NCBI GenBank assembly: GCA_018823835.1
Contig: JAHJHT010000013.1
Span: 62,001-126,000 of the forward strand
Direction: 5' to 3'
Source of the DNA: Alphaproteobacteria bacterium
GTDB lineage: Bacteria > Pseudomonadota > Alphaproteobacteria > Rhizobiales > Rhizobiaceae
DNA length: 64,000 nt
Shown: in pieces, positions 1 through 9,009 of the stretch
Layout: each line of letters starts with the position of its first letter
Position numbering within the stretch: the stretch's first letter is position 1
The notes under the pieces: generated by a model
What the model was told of the DNA's origin: nothing
Databases searched by the model: none
The model's input: the letters and a program-made list of their open reading frames with translations, nothing else
Made by a program: the position numbers and the translations under genes

Positions 1-1070
1 ACAGGTTCGACTATTCCGGGTTTCGCAATCAATTGCACCAGGACCGGACGCTCGCCTTGTTCGAGATCAAGAACGAGGCCGAATACAAGCAGCTCGAACA
101 GGCGCGCACCATCGCCCATGCCGATGACACCAGGCAACTGACGGCGCTTGCCATCGCGGCGACCAGGGCGGACATCATCTGCCTGCAGGAAGTCGACAAT
201 CTGGAGGCGCTGAAGGCCTTCGAGTACGGCTATCTGTTCAAGATGGTCGGGCACGGCTACATGCAGAAATACATTGCCACCGGCAACGACATGCGCGGCA
301 TAGACGTCGCCGTGATGATGCGGGACGAAACCGCGCACGGCCAGCCGATCGAGTTCGTTCGCCTGACCAGCCATGCGCATGTCACCTACGAGCAATTCGG
401 ACTGCATACGCCCGAACTCGCCGAGCTCGGCAACGATCCCAATGAGCGCATTTTCCGACGCGACTGCCTGGAGATCGACATCAAGATCGGCGGACGTCCG
501 ATGACCATCTATTCGGTGCACTTCAAGTCGATGGGCGGCGCGCGCAACGGCATGAACGGCCGCGACGCGACCATGCCGGTGCGCATCGCCGAGGCAAGGG
601 CGGTGAAGCGCATCATCGAGGACCGCTTCGGCAAGGATCATGCAGCCAACAAGCGCTGGGTGATCTGCGGCGACCTCAACGACTACCGCCAGCGCGTGGT
701 GATCGACGACGCGGCGGACGGCGGATACCGGATGGAGGTGGTCGACGAGGCAGTGTCGAGCGTCGACATACTGCTGGCCGACGGCTTCTGCGAGAACGTC
801 GTGGAGCGGCGGCCCGAACTCGATCGCTGGACGCTCTACCATACCCGCGGGCCGCAGGAGCGGCACCTGTGCCAGCTCGACTACATCTTGCTGTCGCCGG
901 CACTGGCGCGGCGCAATGCAAGGGCGGTGCCCGACATCGTGCGCGGCGGCCAGCCCTTCAGGACCATCTTTCCGCCCGGCCAGGAGGTCGAGCGCTACCC
1001 GCGCACCGGCTGGGACCGGCCGAAGGCCTCGGATCATTGCCCCGTCGCCGTGACGCTCGACATCGCCTGA
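1..1070 (+). CDS. Endonuclease/exonuclease/phosphatase family protein, 5' truncated by the window edge
   Basis: The reading frame is already open at base 3 and continues from outside the window, so the N-terminus is missing; the first possible internal start (TTG at 33) is not the real one. About 355 residues are visible. Motifs of the DNase I-like metal-dependent phosphodiesterase fold are present in order: ADIICLQEVDN (catalytic Glu of the Mg site), SVHFKSMGG, GDLND (Asp/Asn of the active site) near the middle, and SDHCPVAV (catalytic Asp-His) at the C-terminus. The family includes nucleases, sphingomyelinases and phosphoinositide phosphatases, so the substrate cannot be named. The gene is followed after 12 bases by a Nudix gene, suggesting co-transcription. 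Confidence 0.85.
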   Translation, partial: RFDYSGFRNQLHQDRTLALFEIKNEAEYKQLEQARTIAHADDTRQLTALAIAATRADIICLQEVDNLEALKAFEYGYLFKMVGHGYMQKYIATGNDMRGIDVAVMMRDETAHGQPIEFVRLTSHAHVTYEQFGLHTPELAELGNDPNERIFRRDCLEIDIKIGGRPMTIYSVHFKSMGGARNGMNGRDATMPVRIAEARAVKRIIEDRFGKDHAANKRWVICGDLNDYRQRVVIDDAADGGYRMEVVDEAVSSVDILLADGFCENVVERRPELDRWTLYHTRGPQERHLCQLDYILLSPALARRNARAVPDIVRGGQPFRTIFPPGQEVERYPRTGWDRPKASDHCPVAVTLDIA

Positions 1071-1082
1071 CGGAGTTCGGCC

Positions 1083-1799
1083 TTGAGTTTTGACATCCCC
1101 TGCGACGTGATCCTGCCGGTCGATGCGGTCGATGTGGTTCTCGACCCGGCGCCGCATCCGTTCGAACTCGCCAACGCCGATGCCATCAGGCAGAACTGGC
1201 ACACCGAGTTGCAGGCCAGGCCGGCAATCTTCGATGGCACCGTGGTGCTGCTGTCTGCCTTCGGTTACGCCGACCGGCGCCTCGTCGGCCGCTGCCACGC
1301 GGTGCGCTACGCCACCTTCATGTACTGGCGGCGCGAGCGGGCCGGCACCGCGGCGCACGCCTTTGCCCATCCCGTGCTGGTGGCGAGCGACAATGCGCTG
1401 GTGGCGATCCGCATGGCGGCGCATACGGTCAATGCGGGAAAAGTCTATTTCGCGGCCGGATCCTTCGAGCCCGAGGATTTTCCGGACGGCCGGGTCGATC
1501 TGCACCACAACATGGCGCGCGAGGTGCTGGAGGAAACCGGGCTCGACATCGGGCAGGCGCGGCGCGGCGCGCTGTGCCACGCGCTTTCGACCGAAAAGGG
1601 CACGGTGATCTTCCGCCGCTACCATCTCGACATGAAGGCCGACGAGATCGCGGCGCGGATCAAAGGCTTCGTGGCCGAAGAGAGCGAGCCGGAAATCGAC
1701 GGGCCGGTGATCATCCGCCACGCCGGCGACCTGCCGGACGGGCTGATGCCGCACATGAAGCCGCTGATCGACTGGCATTTCGGCGGCGAGGGCGGCTAG
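1083..1799 (+). CDS. Nudix hydrolase-like protein
   Basis: A 238-residue protein with a TTG start close behind the preceding stop. The core of the Nudix box is visible as AREVLEETGLD around residues 142-152, matching the REuxEExGu signature that binds Mg2+ in nucleoside-diphosphate-X hydrolases. The upstream Gly and Glu of the full Nudix box are not well conserved, so catalytic activity is likely but not certain. No subfamily is recognised and the substrate is unknown. It converges with the ABC permease gene, only 5 bases separating the two stop codons. Confidence 0.7.
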   Translation: MSFDIPCDVILPVDAVDVVLDPAPHPFELANADAIRQNWHTELQARPAIFDGTVVLLSAFGYADRRLVGRCHAVRYATFMYWRRERAGTAAHAFAHPVLVASDNALVAIRMAAHTVNAGKVYFAAGSFEPEDFPDGRVDLHHNMAREVLEETGLDIGQARRGALCHALSTEKGTVIFRRYHLDMKADEIAARIKGFVAEESEPEIDGPVIIRHAGDLPDGLMPHMKPLIDWHFGGEGG

Positions 1800-1804
1800 G
1801 CGGG

Positions 1805-3013
1805 CTATTCGTGCCTGAGCGCGTCGATCGGGTTGAGGCGGGCGCCGCGCAGGGCGGGGAAGAAGCCGAAGACCATCCCGATCAGCGCCGAGAAGCCGAC
1901 CGCCAGCGCAATGATGGCAAGGCTCGGCGCGAAGGGAATCGACAGCGCAGCCGCCGCCGCGCCGGCGAGCGCGAGCCCCAGCGCAATGCCGATCAGCCCG
2001 CCGAGCAGCGACAGCACCGTCGCCTCGACGAGGAACTGGATCAGGATGTGCTTTTCATGCGCGCCGATGGCCAGCCTGATGCCGATCTCGCGGGTACGTT
2101 CGGTGACCGAGACCAGCATGATGTTCATGATGCCGATGCCGCCGACCAGCAGGCTGACGCCTGCCACCGCGCCCAGCATGCCGGTCATGGTGGTGGTGGC
2201 GCTGGTCATGGCGTCGGCGATCTGCGTCATGTCGCGGACGTCGAAATTGTCGTCGGCGCCGGGCGCGATGCGGCGGGTTTCGCGCAAAATCGTCTCGATG
2301 TCGGACTGGACCGACGATGTGGCGACGCCGTCGAGGGCCGCGACATAGATCGAATCGATGTCGCGGTCGCCGGCAATGCGGCGCTGGAAGGCCGAGAGCG
2401 GCATCAGCACGACATTGTCCTGGTCCTGGCCGAAGCCCGACGTGCCCTTGGCTGCCAGCACGCCGACCACCTTGCAGCTCATGCGGTTGACGCGGATGGC
2501 CTGGCCCTGCGGGTCGCCAGCGCCGAAGAACTGGCTGCGCACGGTCTCGCCGATGACGCAGACCCCGGTGCCGCCGCGCGCCTCGGATTCGGTGAACAGG
2601 CGGCCGAGCGCGATGTCCCAGTCGCGCGCGGTAAAATAGGCGGGGTCGGTGCCGGTGACCTCGGCGGCGACGTTCTCGGCGCCATAGACGACGCGCACCT
2701 GCTTCTGCGCCGCGGCCGACACCGCCTTGGCATTGTCGAGGCCCTTGGCCAGTGCCGTGAAATCGCGCTCGTCGAGCCGTTTGGGGGTGAATGAGGTCGA
2801 GCCGGAGCGGTCCGGCCTTGCTGCGCGCACGACGAGGAGGTTGCTGCCGAGCTTGGCGATGTCATTGCGCACTTTCGCCGTGGTGCCGGAGCCGATGGTG
2901 ATCATGGCGATGACGGCGGCAACGCCGATGACGATGCCGAGCAGGGTGAGGAAGGAGCGCAGCACGTTGCGGCGCACCGAGAGCAGGGCGAGGCGGACGG
3001 TTTCCCACAGCAT
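1805..3013 (-). CDS. MacB/FtsX-type ABC transporter permease
   Basis: A 402-residue inner-membrane protein. An N-terminal membrane helix (about residues 18-45, with LTLLGIVIGVAAVIAMITIGSG) is followed by a large periplasmic MacB-type domain. The C-terminal half holds three hydrophobic segments typical of FtsX permeases, including SLLVGGIGIMNIMLVSVTERTREIGIRLA, the most conserved stretch of MacB proteins. Its start overlaps the last base of the ATPase gene upstream in the operon. With that ATPase and the adaptor protein it should form a MacAB-like system exporting a peptide, siderophore, macrolide or lipoprotein-type substrate; no outer-membrane TolC gene lies nearby. Confidence 0.9.
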   Translation of the reverse strand: MLWETVRLALLSVRRNVLRSFLTLLGIVIGVAAVIAMITIGSGTTAKVRNDIAKLGSNLLVVRAARPDRSGSTSFTPKRLDERDFTALAKGLDNAKAVSAAAQKQVRVVYGAENVAAEVTGTDPAYFTARDWDIALGRLFTESEARGGTGVCVIGETVRSQFFGAGDPQGQAIRVNRMSCKVVGVLAAKGTSGFGQDQDNVVLMPLSAFQRRIAGDRDIDSIYVAALDGVATSSVQSDIETILRETRRIAPGADDNFDVRDMTQIADAMTSATTTMTGMLGAVAGVSLLVGGIGIMNIMLVSVTERTREIGIRLAIGAHEKHILIQFLVEATVLSLLGGLIGIALGLALAGAAAAALSIPFAPSLAIIALAVGFSALIGMVFGFFPALRGARLNPIDALRHE

Positions 3014-3717
3014 CAGGCCGCCTCCAGCTTTCGGGTGTCGGAGGCGACGTTGCCGTCGAGAAAGCCGATGGTGCGCCCGGCATAGGCGGCGATGTCGGCC
3101 TCGTGCGTGACCATGACGATGGTGAGACCGAGATCCTCGTTCAGCCGCGTCATCAGGTCCATGATCTCGTGGCTGCGCGCGGTATCGAGATTGCCGGTCG
3201 GCTCGTCGGCAACGAGCAGGGTAGGGCGCGTGACGATGGCGCGGGCAATCGCCACGCGCTGCTGCTGGCCGCCGGACAGTTCTGCGGGCGTGTGGCTCTC
3301 GCGGCCCTCAAGCCCGACCTCGGCCAGCGCGCGCATGGCAAGCTCGCGCCGCTCGCGCCCCGGCACGCCGCGATAGATCAGCGGCAGCTCGACATTTTCG
3401 GCCGCCGTGGTGCGCGGCAGCAGGTTGTAGCCCTGGAAGACGAAGCCGACATAGAGGTTGCGGAGCGTGGCGCGGCTGCCGCGGTCGAGCCCGCCGGCAT
3501 CGACGTCGAGAAAGCCGTAACGGCCCGAACTCGGCGTATCGAGACAGCCGATGATGTTCATGGCGGTCGACTTGCCGGAGCCCGACGGGCCCATGATGGC
3601 GACGAACTCGCCGCGTGCGATGGACAGGTCGACGCCGGCCAGTGCGTGGACCTTGGCCTCGCCGCGGCCATAGGTCTTCCAGACCTTGTCGAAACTGATG
3701 AGCGGGCTTTGCGCCAT
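3013..3717 (-). CDS. ABC transporter ATP-binding protein, MacB/LolD type
   Basis: A 234-residue ATPase with every expected motif: Walker A GPSGSGKS at residues 43-50, Q-loop in [10 protein letters not shown] near residue 95, signature LSGGQQQR at about 147-154, Walker B LLVADEPT at about 167-174 followed by GNLD, and the H-loop MVTHE. This MacB/LolD/FtsE branch powers export rather than import. It is the middle gene of a three-gene operon, adaptor-ATPase-permease, with a 5-base gap before it and a one-base overlap after it. In this arrangement the ATPase and permease are separate proteins, unlike the fused MacB of E. coli. Confidence 0.93.
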   Translation of the reverse strand: MAQSPLISFDKVWKTYGRGEAKVHALAGVDLSIARGEFVAIMGPSGSGKSTAMNIIGCLDTPSSGRYGFLDVDAGGLDRGSRATLRNLYVGFVFQGYNLLPRTTAAENVELPLIYRGVPGRERRELAMRALAEVGLEGRESHTPAELSGGQQQRVAIARAIVTRPTLLVADEPTGNLDTARSHEIMDLMTRLNEDLGLTIVMVTHEADIAAYAGRTIGFLDGNVASDTRKLEAA

Positions 3718-3722
3718 GGCGG

Positions 3723-5045
3723 TCAGCCGCGCGGCTGGCGCACGCCGGTGACGACCGGGTCGCCCTCGGCCACGCCCGACAGGATCTCGATGTTCTCGCC
3801 ATCGCTGGCGCCGGTTTTCACCTGAACGGCCTCCGGCGCGCCGTCCTTCAGGACGTAGAGCGTGCGCGTGCCGGGTTCGGCCGAGCGCTGCTCCTGGCGC
3901 TGTCCGCCGCGGCGGCCCATGCGCGGCATGAACAGGTCGCGCAGGCTCATGGAGCGCTGGCCGGTCGCCTGCGGACTGAACCGGAAGGCGGCGGCCGGGA
4001 CGGTGACCACGTCCTTCGCCTCGCGCGTCACGATGGCGACGGTGGCGGTCATGCCGGGGCGCAGCAGCAGGGACTGGTTGTCGACGTCTAGGCGGGCATC
4101 GTAGGTGACGACGCCTTCGGTGGCGACGGAGGCGAAGGAAATCTCGCGGATCTCGGCGTCGAATTTTCTTTCCGGGAAGGCATCGACGGTAAAGCGCGCG
4201 GTCTGGCCGTGCTCCACACCGCCAATGTCGGCCTCGTCGACCGCCGCCTTCAGTTCCATGTTCTCGAGATTGGCGGCCAGCACGAACAGCACCGGCGCCT
4301 GCATCGATGACGCGACCGTCTGGCCGGGATTGACCGAGCGGGTGAGCACGATGCCGTCGATGGGAGCGTAGATCGTGCTCTTCTGCAGGTCGGCCTGCTG
4401 CAGCTTGAGATCGGCCTCGGCGATGGCGAGATTGGCCTCGGCGAGCTCGACATTGGCGGCGGCGCGGTCGCGTGCGGCGGTGGCCGCCTCGAGCGCCTGA
4501 TCGGTGACCATGCCGCGCTTCGCCAGGGCCGCCGAACGGCCCTGGGCCTGTTCCGTCTCCTGCAACGTCGTCCTGGCCTCTGTGACCTTGGCCCTGGCGG
4601 CGGCGGTGGAGGCCTCGGCACGCTCGATCTGGGCGGCAAGGCGGACAGTGTCGAGTTCCGCCAGCACGTCGCCCTTCTTCACAAGCTGGTTTTCCTCTAC
4701 GGCGACCGAGCGCACCACGCCCGACAATTCGCTCGATATGTCGACCTGGATCAGCGGCTGCAGCGTTCCGGTGGCCGAGACCTCGACGGTGATGTCACCC
4801 TTTGCCGCCGGCTGGGTGGCATAGGCAAGCTGCGGCGTCGCGGTGCCGAATTGCCAGTAGGCGAGCGCGGCCACGGCAAGCACCAATGCGGCAGCCGCAA
4901 AAAGCCAGGTCCTGCCGCGCCGGCGGCCGGCCCGTTCCATGCCCAGGCCGAGCGCCTCACGCGCGGAGTCCGGCTCGCCGCCCGGCGCCATCTTGGGAGG
5001 CACGGCGTGCTGGCTGTTGCTGTCCCTGTCGACGATCTGGTCCAT
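3723..5045 (-). CDS. MacA-like periplasmic adaptor (HlyD/RND membrane fusion family)
   Basis: A 440-residue protein with a short cytoplasmic N-terminus, one membrane anchor (WLFAAAALVLAVAALAYWQFG, about residues 47-67), a biotinyl-lipoyl-like half motif, a long alpha-helical hairpin rich in Ala/Glu/Gln (about residues 135-215), and a beta-barrel domain with the typical PGMTATVAIVT segment. A region rich in Arg, Gln and Gly near residue 375 is an insertion with no recognised role. It is the first gene of the MacAB-like operon and should link the inner-membrane pump to an outer-membrane channel. The divergent gene across the 130-base upstream region is unrelated (PhzF). Confidence 0.9.
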   Translation of the reverse strand: MDQIVDRDSNSQHAVPPKMAPGGEPDSAREALGLGMERAGRRRGRTWLFAAAALVLAVAALAYWQFGTATPQLAYATQPAAKGDITVEVSATGTLQPLIQVDISSELSGVVRSVAVEENQLVKKGDVLAELDTVRLAAQIERAEASTAAARAKVTEARTTLQETEQAQGRSAALAKRGMVTDQALEAATAARDRAAANVELAEANLAIAEADLKLQQADLQKSTIYAPIDGIVLTRSVNPGQTVASSMQAPVLFVLAANLENMELKAAVDEADIGGVEHGQTARFTVDAFPERKFDAEIREISFASVATEGVVTYDARLDVDNQSLLLRPGMTATVAIVTREAKDVVTVPAAAFRFSPQATGQRSMSLRDLFMPRMGRRGGQRQEQRSAEPGTRTLYVLKDGAPEAVQVKTGASDGENIEILSGVAEGDPVVTGVRQPRG

Positions 5046-5175
5046 TGCGCGTCCTCGTGCTTCGGCATATCCCTACGCGCCAACACGCATATCCCTACGC
5101 TGACAGGTCGGCCCGAACGGCCGCCATTACAAGTTAAATTTCGCTCATGTTGAGTCGGGAAACAGCGAGAACCCC

Positions 5176-6087
5176 ATGAAATCACGCAAATATCTCGTCT
5201 ACGACGTGTTCACGGACAAGACGCTCGCCGGCAATCCGCTCGGCATTGTCCTGGACTGCGAGGGGCTCGACACGGCCGCCATGCAGGCCATCGCGCGCGA
5301 GTTCAACCTGTCCGAATCGGTGTTCATCCTGCCGCCCGAAAACCCGCGTCACCGCGCGCGGGTGCGCATCTTCACGCCGGACTACGAGATGCCCTTTGCC
5401 GGCCACCCGACGGTGGGTTCGGCGATCGCGCTGGCCGAGCAGGTGGCCGACAACGGCACGGCCGGCATGTTCGTGCTGGAGGAAAACGTCGGGCCGGTGC
5501 GCTGCGCCGTGACGACGGGCGAGGGCGTTGCCTTCGCCGAGTTCGACCTGCCGAAGCTGCCGGAGCAGATGCCGCTGTCGGCCGATGCCGCGGCACTTGG
5601 GGCCGCCCTCGGCCTCGACGCGCACGAGATCGGCTTCGAGAACCACCGGCCGAGCCTGTGGTCGGCCGGCGTGCCCTATGTGACGATCCCGGTCGCGAGC
5701 CTGGACGCGGCGGCCAGGATCGACTTCAACAACCATGCGTGGATGGAACTGGCGCCGGCCAAGGGCGAGGGCATCGTCGCCTCGGCCTATGCCTATTGCC
5801 GCGAGACCGTGCAGCACGACAGCGCGTTTCATGCCCGCATGTTCGTGCCCGGCGCGCCCTCCTACGAGGATCCTGCGACCGGCTCGGCGGCGGCGGCCTT
5901 CGCCGGCACGGTGCTGCATTTCGACCGCCCCGTGGACGGGCTGGCGCGCTTCTGGATCGAACAGGGCATCGAGATGCGGCGGCCGTCGCGAATCAGGCTG
6001 GAGATCGACGTCGAGAACGCAAAGATGGCAGGCGCCCGCATCGGCGGCCACGCGGTCAAGGTCGCCGAAGGCCTGCTCTTTGCCTGA
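5176..6087 (+). CDS. PhzF family protein (isomerase/epimerase fold)
   Basis: A 303-residue protein of the PhzF family, which has the diaminopimelate-epimerase fold. Visible hallmarks are KYLVYDVFTDKTLAGNPLGIV at the N-terminus, NLSESVFIL around residue 45 with the catalytic Glu, RIFTPDYEMPFAGHPTVGSA near residue 75, and DPATGSAAAAF near residue 235. Family members isomerise or racemise small acids (PhzF acts on trans-2,3-dihydro-3-hydroxyanthranilate), but there are no phenazine genes here, so the substrate is unknown. The start ATG is preceded by a weak purine stretch. It stands alone between the divergent efflux operon and the tRNA-Lys gene. Confidence 0.9.
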   Translation: MKSRKYLVYDVFTDKTLAGNPLGIVLDCEGLDTAAMQAIAREFNLSESVFILPPENPRHRARVRIFTPDYEMPFAGHPTVGSAIALAEQVADNGTAGMFVLEENVGPVRCAVTTGEGVAFAEFDLPKLPEQMPLSADAAALGAALGLDAHEIGFENHRPSLWSAGVPYVTIPVASLDAAARIDFNNHAWMELAPAKGEGIVASAYAYCRETVQHDSAFHARMFVPGAPSYEDPATGSAAAAFAGTVLHFDRPVDGLARFWIEQGIEMRRPSRIRLEIDVENAKMAGARIGGHAVKVAEGLLFA

Positions 6088-6264
6088 GCCTGGCGCCCGC
6101 GGCCGGACTGTTGCCGGCTTTCCCGGCGGTCCGGGCATTTGCGGCGCCCCGCATGCGCCGCGGGCCCGGTATCGCGAAGCCTTTTCGACGATCTGCGCAT
6201 AAGGGGTGGACAGGGCGAGGCGCTATGGCTATATCCGCCGCGACCGCCGGTTCGCCGGCCGCAC

Positions 6265-6340
<76 letters not shown>

Positions 6341-6488
6341 AAATTGCCTATTAATTTCAATATCTTAGCGCCCTCGACAAGATTCCGGTGGCGACATTTT
6401 CGGACTTGTGCGGCAAAATCTCATGCCGCACGCGCTGCGGCAGTTTCGCTAGATTTGATCGCAGTCGGTCGCTTAGAGTCATTGCCAG

Positions 6489-7301
6489 ATGAAAAAGAAG
6501 CTCCATTTCGGCAAATGCTCGGTCTGCGGTGTTCCCAGCCGATTGACTCTTGAACACGTCCCTCCCGAAGCAGCTTTCAACTCATCAAGCATCCGGCACG
6601 CCGATCTGCGTCACTACTTCGACAGTGGAATCGAAGGCGAACTCCTTCATCCCGACGCTATGAGACACGGCACGAGTCGGAAGGGCGCCGGTGGGTACAC
6701 GCTATGCCAAGTCTGCAATAATTCGACCGGTGCTTGGTACGCCAGGCATTACGTAGTTTGGACGTATCAGGCGATGACGTTCTACATGGCCGGGGGCAGC
6801 CAGCTGGCACTGCCGTTCAGGATACTCCCGGGCGCTGTAGCGAAGCAGCTGGTTTGCATGTTCGCGAGTGCATGTGGTCCTGGCATGTTCGATGCAAATC
6901 CCTCTCTTCGAAAATACGTACTCGACAGGGAGGCGATTGGAATCGACCCAAACATCAGAATCTTCTGCTTTATGATAAGCCCAAAATCTTCGAGAACTCG
7001 GCAAGCCGGGATAACAGGTTTAATGAATATGGGTCGGGGCCCGCGAAGTCATGTGTTTGCTGAAATCAGTTTTCCACCCTTTGGCTACCTGATGACATTC
7101 AACAGCGAGCCGCCTGAGAAGGGGCTCACGGACATAACATTTTTCACCCACGAGCATTGGCGACACTATCGGGAGATTCATCTCCCTTTGCCTCTTCGAG
7201 AGGTGCATACCTACTTTCCAGGTGACTATAGAACCGGTGATGAATGGCGCATCACGCTGGAAAAAACCCGAGGCAAAAGTCGCCGGAGTGAACCGGATTG
7301 A
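6489..7301 (+). CDS. HNH-like zinc-finger protein, sole cargo of the tRNA-Lys island
   Basis: A 270-residue protein. Near the N-terminus it has C10-x2-C13, then LTLEHVPP with E22-H23, then C73-x2-C76 followed by NN, the arrangement of treble-clef HNH nucleases (two CxxC zinc knuckles around an E-H active-site segment). The C-terminal two thirds (about residues 90-270) match no domain I know and contain aromatic, His-rich patches such as FFTHEHWRHYREIHLPLP. Base composition and codon choice differ from neighbours, with AT-rich third positions, which fits recent transfer. It could be a nuclease of a defence or inter-bacterial competition system, but no partner or immunity gene is present and this is not shown. 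The start has no strong ribosome binding site. Confidence 0.65.
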   Translation: MKKKLHFGKCSVCGVPSRLTLEHVPPEAAFNSSSIRHADLRHYFDSGIEGELLHPDAMRHGTSRKGAGGYTLCQVCNNSTGAWYARHYVVWTYQAMTFYMAGGSQLALPFRILPGAVAKQLVCMFASACGPGMFDANPSLRKYVLDREAIGIDPNIRIFCFMISPKSSRTRQAGITGLMNMGRGPRSHVFAEISFPPFGYLMTFNSEPPEKGLTDITFFTHEHWRHYREIHLPLPLREVHTYFPGDYRTGDEWRITLEKTRGKSRRSEPD

Positions 7302-7363
7302 AAAACGTGCGGAAAAAGCAGAGACTCTTCGGTAAGTAATTGATCTTATTGATCTAAGAGCTA

Positions 7364-7409
7364 ACTCTTAATCAGCGGGTCACAGGTTCGATCCCTGTCG
7401 CACCCACCA
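7364..7409 (+). repeat. Attachment-site copy 2 (tRNA-Lys 3' fragment)
   Basis: An exact copy of 6295-6340, including the CCA end, but with no 5' half of a tRNA before it. Position 7361-7363 reads CTA where the real tRNA has CTG. This is the displaced original 3' end of tRNA-Lys left at the distal edge of the inserted segment. Confidence 0.9.
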
Positions 7410-7629
7410 TTGGTTTCAACAACGTTTGCGCTTCTGGGAACTGCCGTATTTGTGTCTGGCTACCGACGGCGCCGGCTGCTACGCCGCAGAGCAGCTCAGC
7501 ACCCCGGTGCTCGCCGCCTTGAGGGCGGGCAAGGAACTGGCGCTTCATTTCGAGGATTCCGCCAAGCGGCCGATCGACCTGAAGTTCGCGCTGACGGGCT
7601 TCACCGCAGCCTATGACGCGATCAACTGA
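7410..7629 (+). pseudogene. 3' fragment of an invasion-associated locus B (IalB)-like gene
   Basis: The frame is open from the end of the attachment repeat to the stop at 7627-7629 and encodes about 70 residues. It resembles the C-terminal third of IalB family proteins: a Cys pair (LCLATDGAGCYA), then STPVLAALRAGKELALHFEDSAKRPIDLKFALTGFTAAYD, matching the usual 'LkaGk.l.v.f......i.l.lsl.GFt.A.d' end. Full-length IalB proteins are about 160-200 residues with a signal peptide; neither the signal nor the N-terminal domain is present. A TTG at 7426 could start a 67-residue protein but without an export signal it would not work as IalB. The following 260 bases (7630-7889) show no gene or clear signal. 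Confidence 0.6.
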
Positions 7630-7889
7630 CCTAACCGGATAACTGCCCGGTCGGGCTGCTGCGGTATTGCCGGACCGGACTCCGGGCACTTGCGGGGTGC
7701 GACCAGGCGTACCTCCGCTCCCGACCTCGCGACAAGGCTAGCTCTTCAGGGTCGGCGCGCGCGGCAGAGGCAGGGGGACCAGGTGAGGACAACCTGCCGC
7801 CGCGGATACGACAGACAGGCGATGGGAGTGCATATGCGGGGATGCCGGTGCTCCCGATCCGGGCGCCGGCATCTCCCCCGCACCAGCGA

Positions 7890-8348
7890 TTACTGGCCGG
7901 CGGCTTCCCGGGCGATCTCGTCGAGCAGCGCGTTGACCTGGTCGCGGCCGCCGCCGTCGGGCAGGCGGCGGAATCCGACTGTCACGGTGCCCGGCTTCTC
8001 CTCGGTTTCGTAGGCGAACAGCACGTAGGGGCAGTAGGCGATGTTCCGGATGTCCTCTTCCATCGCCGAGCGGGAAATCACCGCCGAGCAGAACTGGAAC
8101 AGTTCCGCATCCTTGTAGAGCGGCTTGCTGGCGCCGACATCGCCGGCGGTCCGCTGCAGCATCTCGCCGACGAAGCCATGATAATCGATGACGTAGCCGC
8201 GGTTGATGATGGCATCCGACAGGTCGCCGGCGACATCGACGAAGGGCGCCTCGAGCGTATAAGTCGTGACATCCTCCTGTGCGCGGGCCTGGCCGGCGGC
8301 GAGAGCCATTGCGAAGGCGACCATGATGATGGAAGCGAGCCTGTTCAT
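7890..8348 (-). CDS. Secreted DUF302 domain protein of the sox region
   Basis: A 152-residue protein with a clear Sec signal peptide (MNRLASIIMVAFAMALAAGQARAQ, cleavage near residue 24). The mature part has DUF302 character: GYVIDYHGFVGEMLQRTAGD, LFQFCSAVISRSAMEEDIRNIAYCPYVLFAYE and VTVGFRRLP. Two conserved cysteines (in QFCS and YCPY) could carry sulfur. The start ATG follows AGGGAGAATCGC, a good ribosome binding site. It lies downstream of the DsrE-like gene with a 69-base gap, probably in one transcript. Genes of this type accompany sox clusters; the biochemical role of DUF302 is not established. Confidence 0.75.
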   Translation of the reverse strand: MNRLASIIMVAFAMALAAGQARAQEDVTTYTLEAPFVDVAGDLSDAIINRGYVIDYHGFVGEMLQRTAGDVGASKPLYKDAELFQFCSAVISRSAMEEDIRNIAYCPYVLFAYETEEKPGTVTVGFRRLPDGGGRDQVNALLDEIAREAAGQ

Positions 8349-8417
8349 GCGATTCTCCCTTTTGTCGTTCTTGTGGTCGCCGGGCCGGGCGGCCGGCTGC
8401 TCCAGTGAGCCTGCGGC

Positions 8418-8858
8418 TCAGGGCCGGATATAGGCATAGCCTTCGCCCTGAAGTTCCATCAGGCGCACGACGCCGGATGGCACCATCTTCGCCTCCTCGA
8501 GCAGCGGCACGTCCTTGCCGGCCTTCTCGACCATCTTCTGATGCGTGTTGCCGCAGGCGGCGAAGGTGATCTCGGGGCTTTCGAGCGACATGGCCGAGAT
8601 CCGATCCTTCACCGGGCTGGTGCCGGCGACAAACATGTTGAGGCCGGGCCCGTAGGCGACGATCTCGATCACCACCTTCTCGCCCCTGGCTTCGTAGTAA
8701 CTGCGGACGTTCTGGGCGTTGTTGAGCGCCAGGCTCATCACCGCCGGATCGTTCTCGTCGACATGGATGGCAAGCTTGTGCACCGCCTCCTGCGCCTGGG
8801 CCACGATGCTGAAGAGCGACATTGCCGCGGCCATGGCCACGGTTTTCAAGACGTGCAT
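8418..8858 (-). CDS. Secreted DsrE/DsrF-like protein of the sox region
   Basis: The frame extends upstream to 9032, but the start at 8858 is preferred: GGGAGGA lies 8 bases before this ATG, and it opens a signal peptide (MHVLKTVAMAAAMSLFSIVAQAQ). The 146-residue protein has a DsrE-like fold pattern: KLAIHVDENDPAVMSLALNNAQNV, VEIVAYGPGLNMFVAG and a single conserved Cys in ITFAACGNTHQKM near residue 100, where DsrE-type proteins bind persulfide. A periplasmic sulfur carrier or persulfide-handling role beside the Sox enzymes is the natural inference. It is divergent from the SoxH-like gene, and a SoxR-type site sits in the shared promoter region. Confidence 0.8.
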   Translation of the reverse strand: MHVLKTVAMAAAMSLFSIVAQAQEAVHKLAIHVDENDPAVMSLALNNAQNVRSYYEARGEKVVIEIVAYGPGLNMFVAGTSPVKDRISAMSLESPEITFAACGNTHQKMVEKAGKDVPLLEEAKMVPSGVVRLMELQGEGYAYIRP

Positions 8859-9009
8859 TGCATTCCTCCCGGTGCTTCGGGCGTCGCTTGCAACGGCTTC
8901 CGGTGAGGCGCGGTGGGCTGAGGATTGCGGACCCGTCGGCGGGTCCTGCCAGCCTGCCGCGCCGGACGCGGCTGCGTTTCGATTGACGCCCTTGGTGTGA
9001 TCTATAAAG

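Larger units (their letters stand above)
6341..7409. mobile_element. 1,069-bp integrase-less island in tRNA-Lys
   Basis: The segment between the intact tRNA-Lys and the second copy of its 3' end is visibly richer in A and T than the flanking DNA. It carries one gene (HNH-like, 6489-7301), short non-coding flanks, and no integrase, excisionase or transposase. It is either the eroded remnant of a larger genomic island or a very small cargo element mobilised by an integrase acting in trans. The flanking direct repeats are seen directly; mobility is inferred. Confidence 0.8.

Noticed and set aside
7364-7409. A second tRNA-Lys gene
   Set aside because: Only the 3' 46 bases are present; there is no 5' acceptor or D-arm, so it is an attachment-site remnant.
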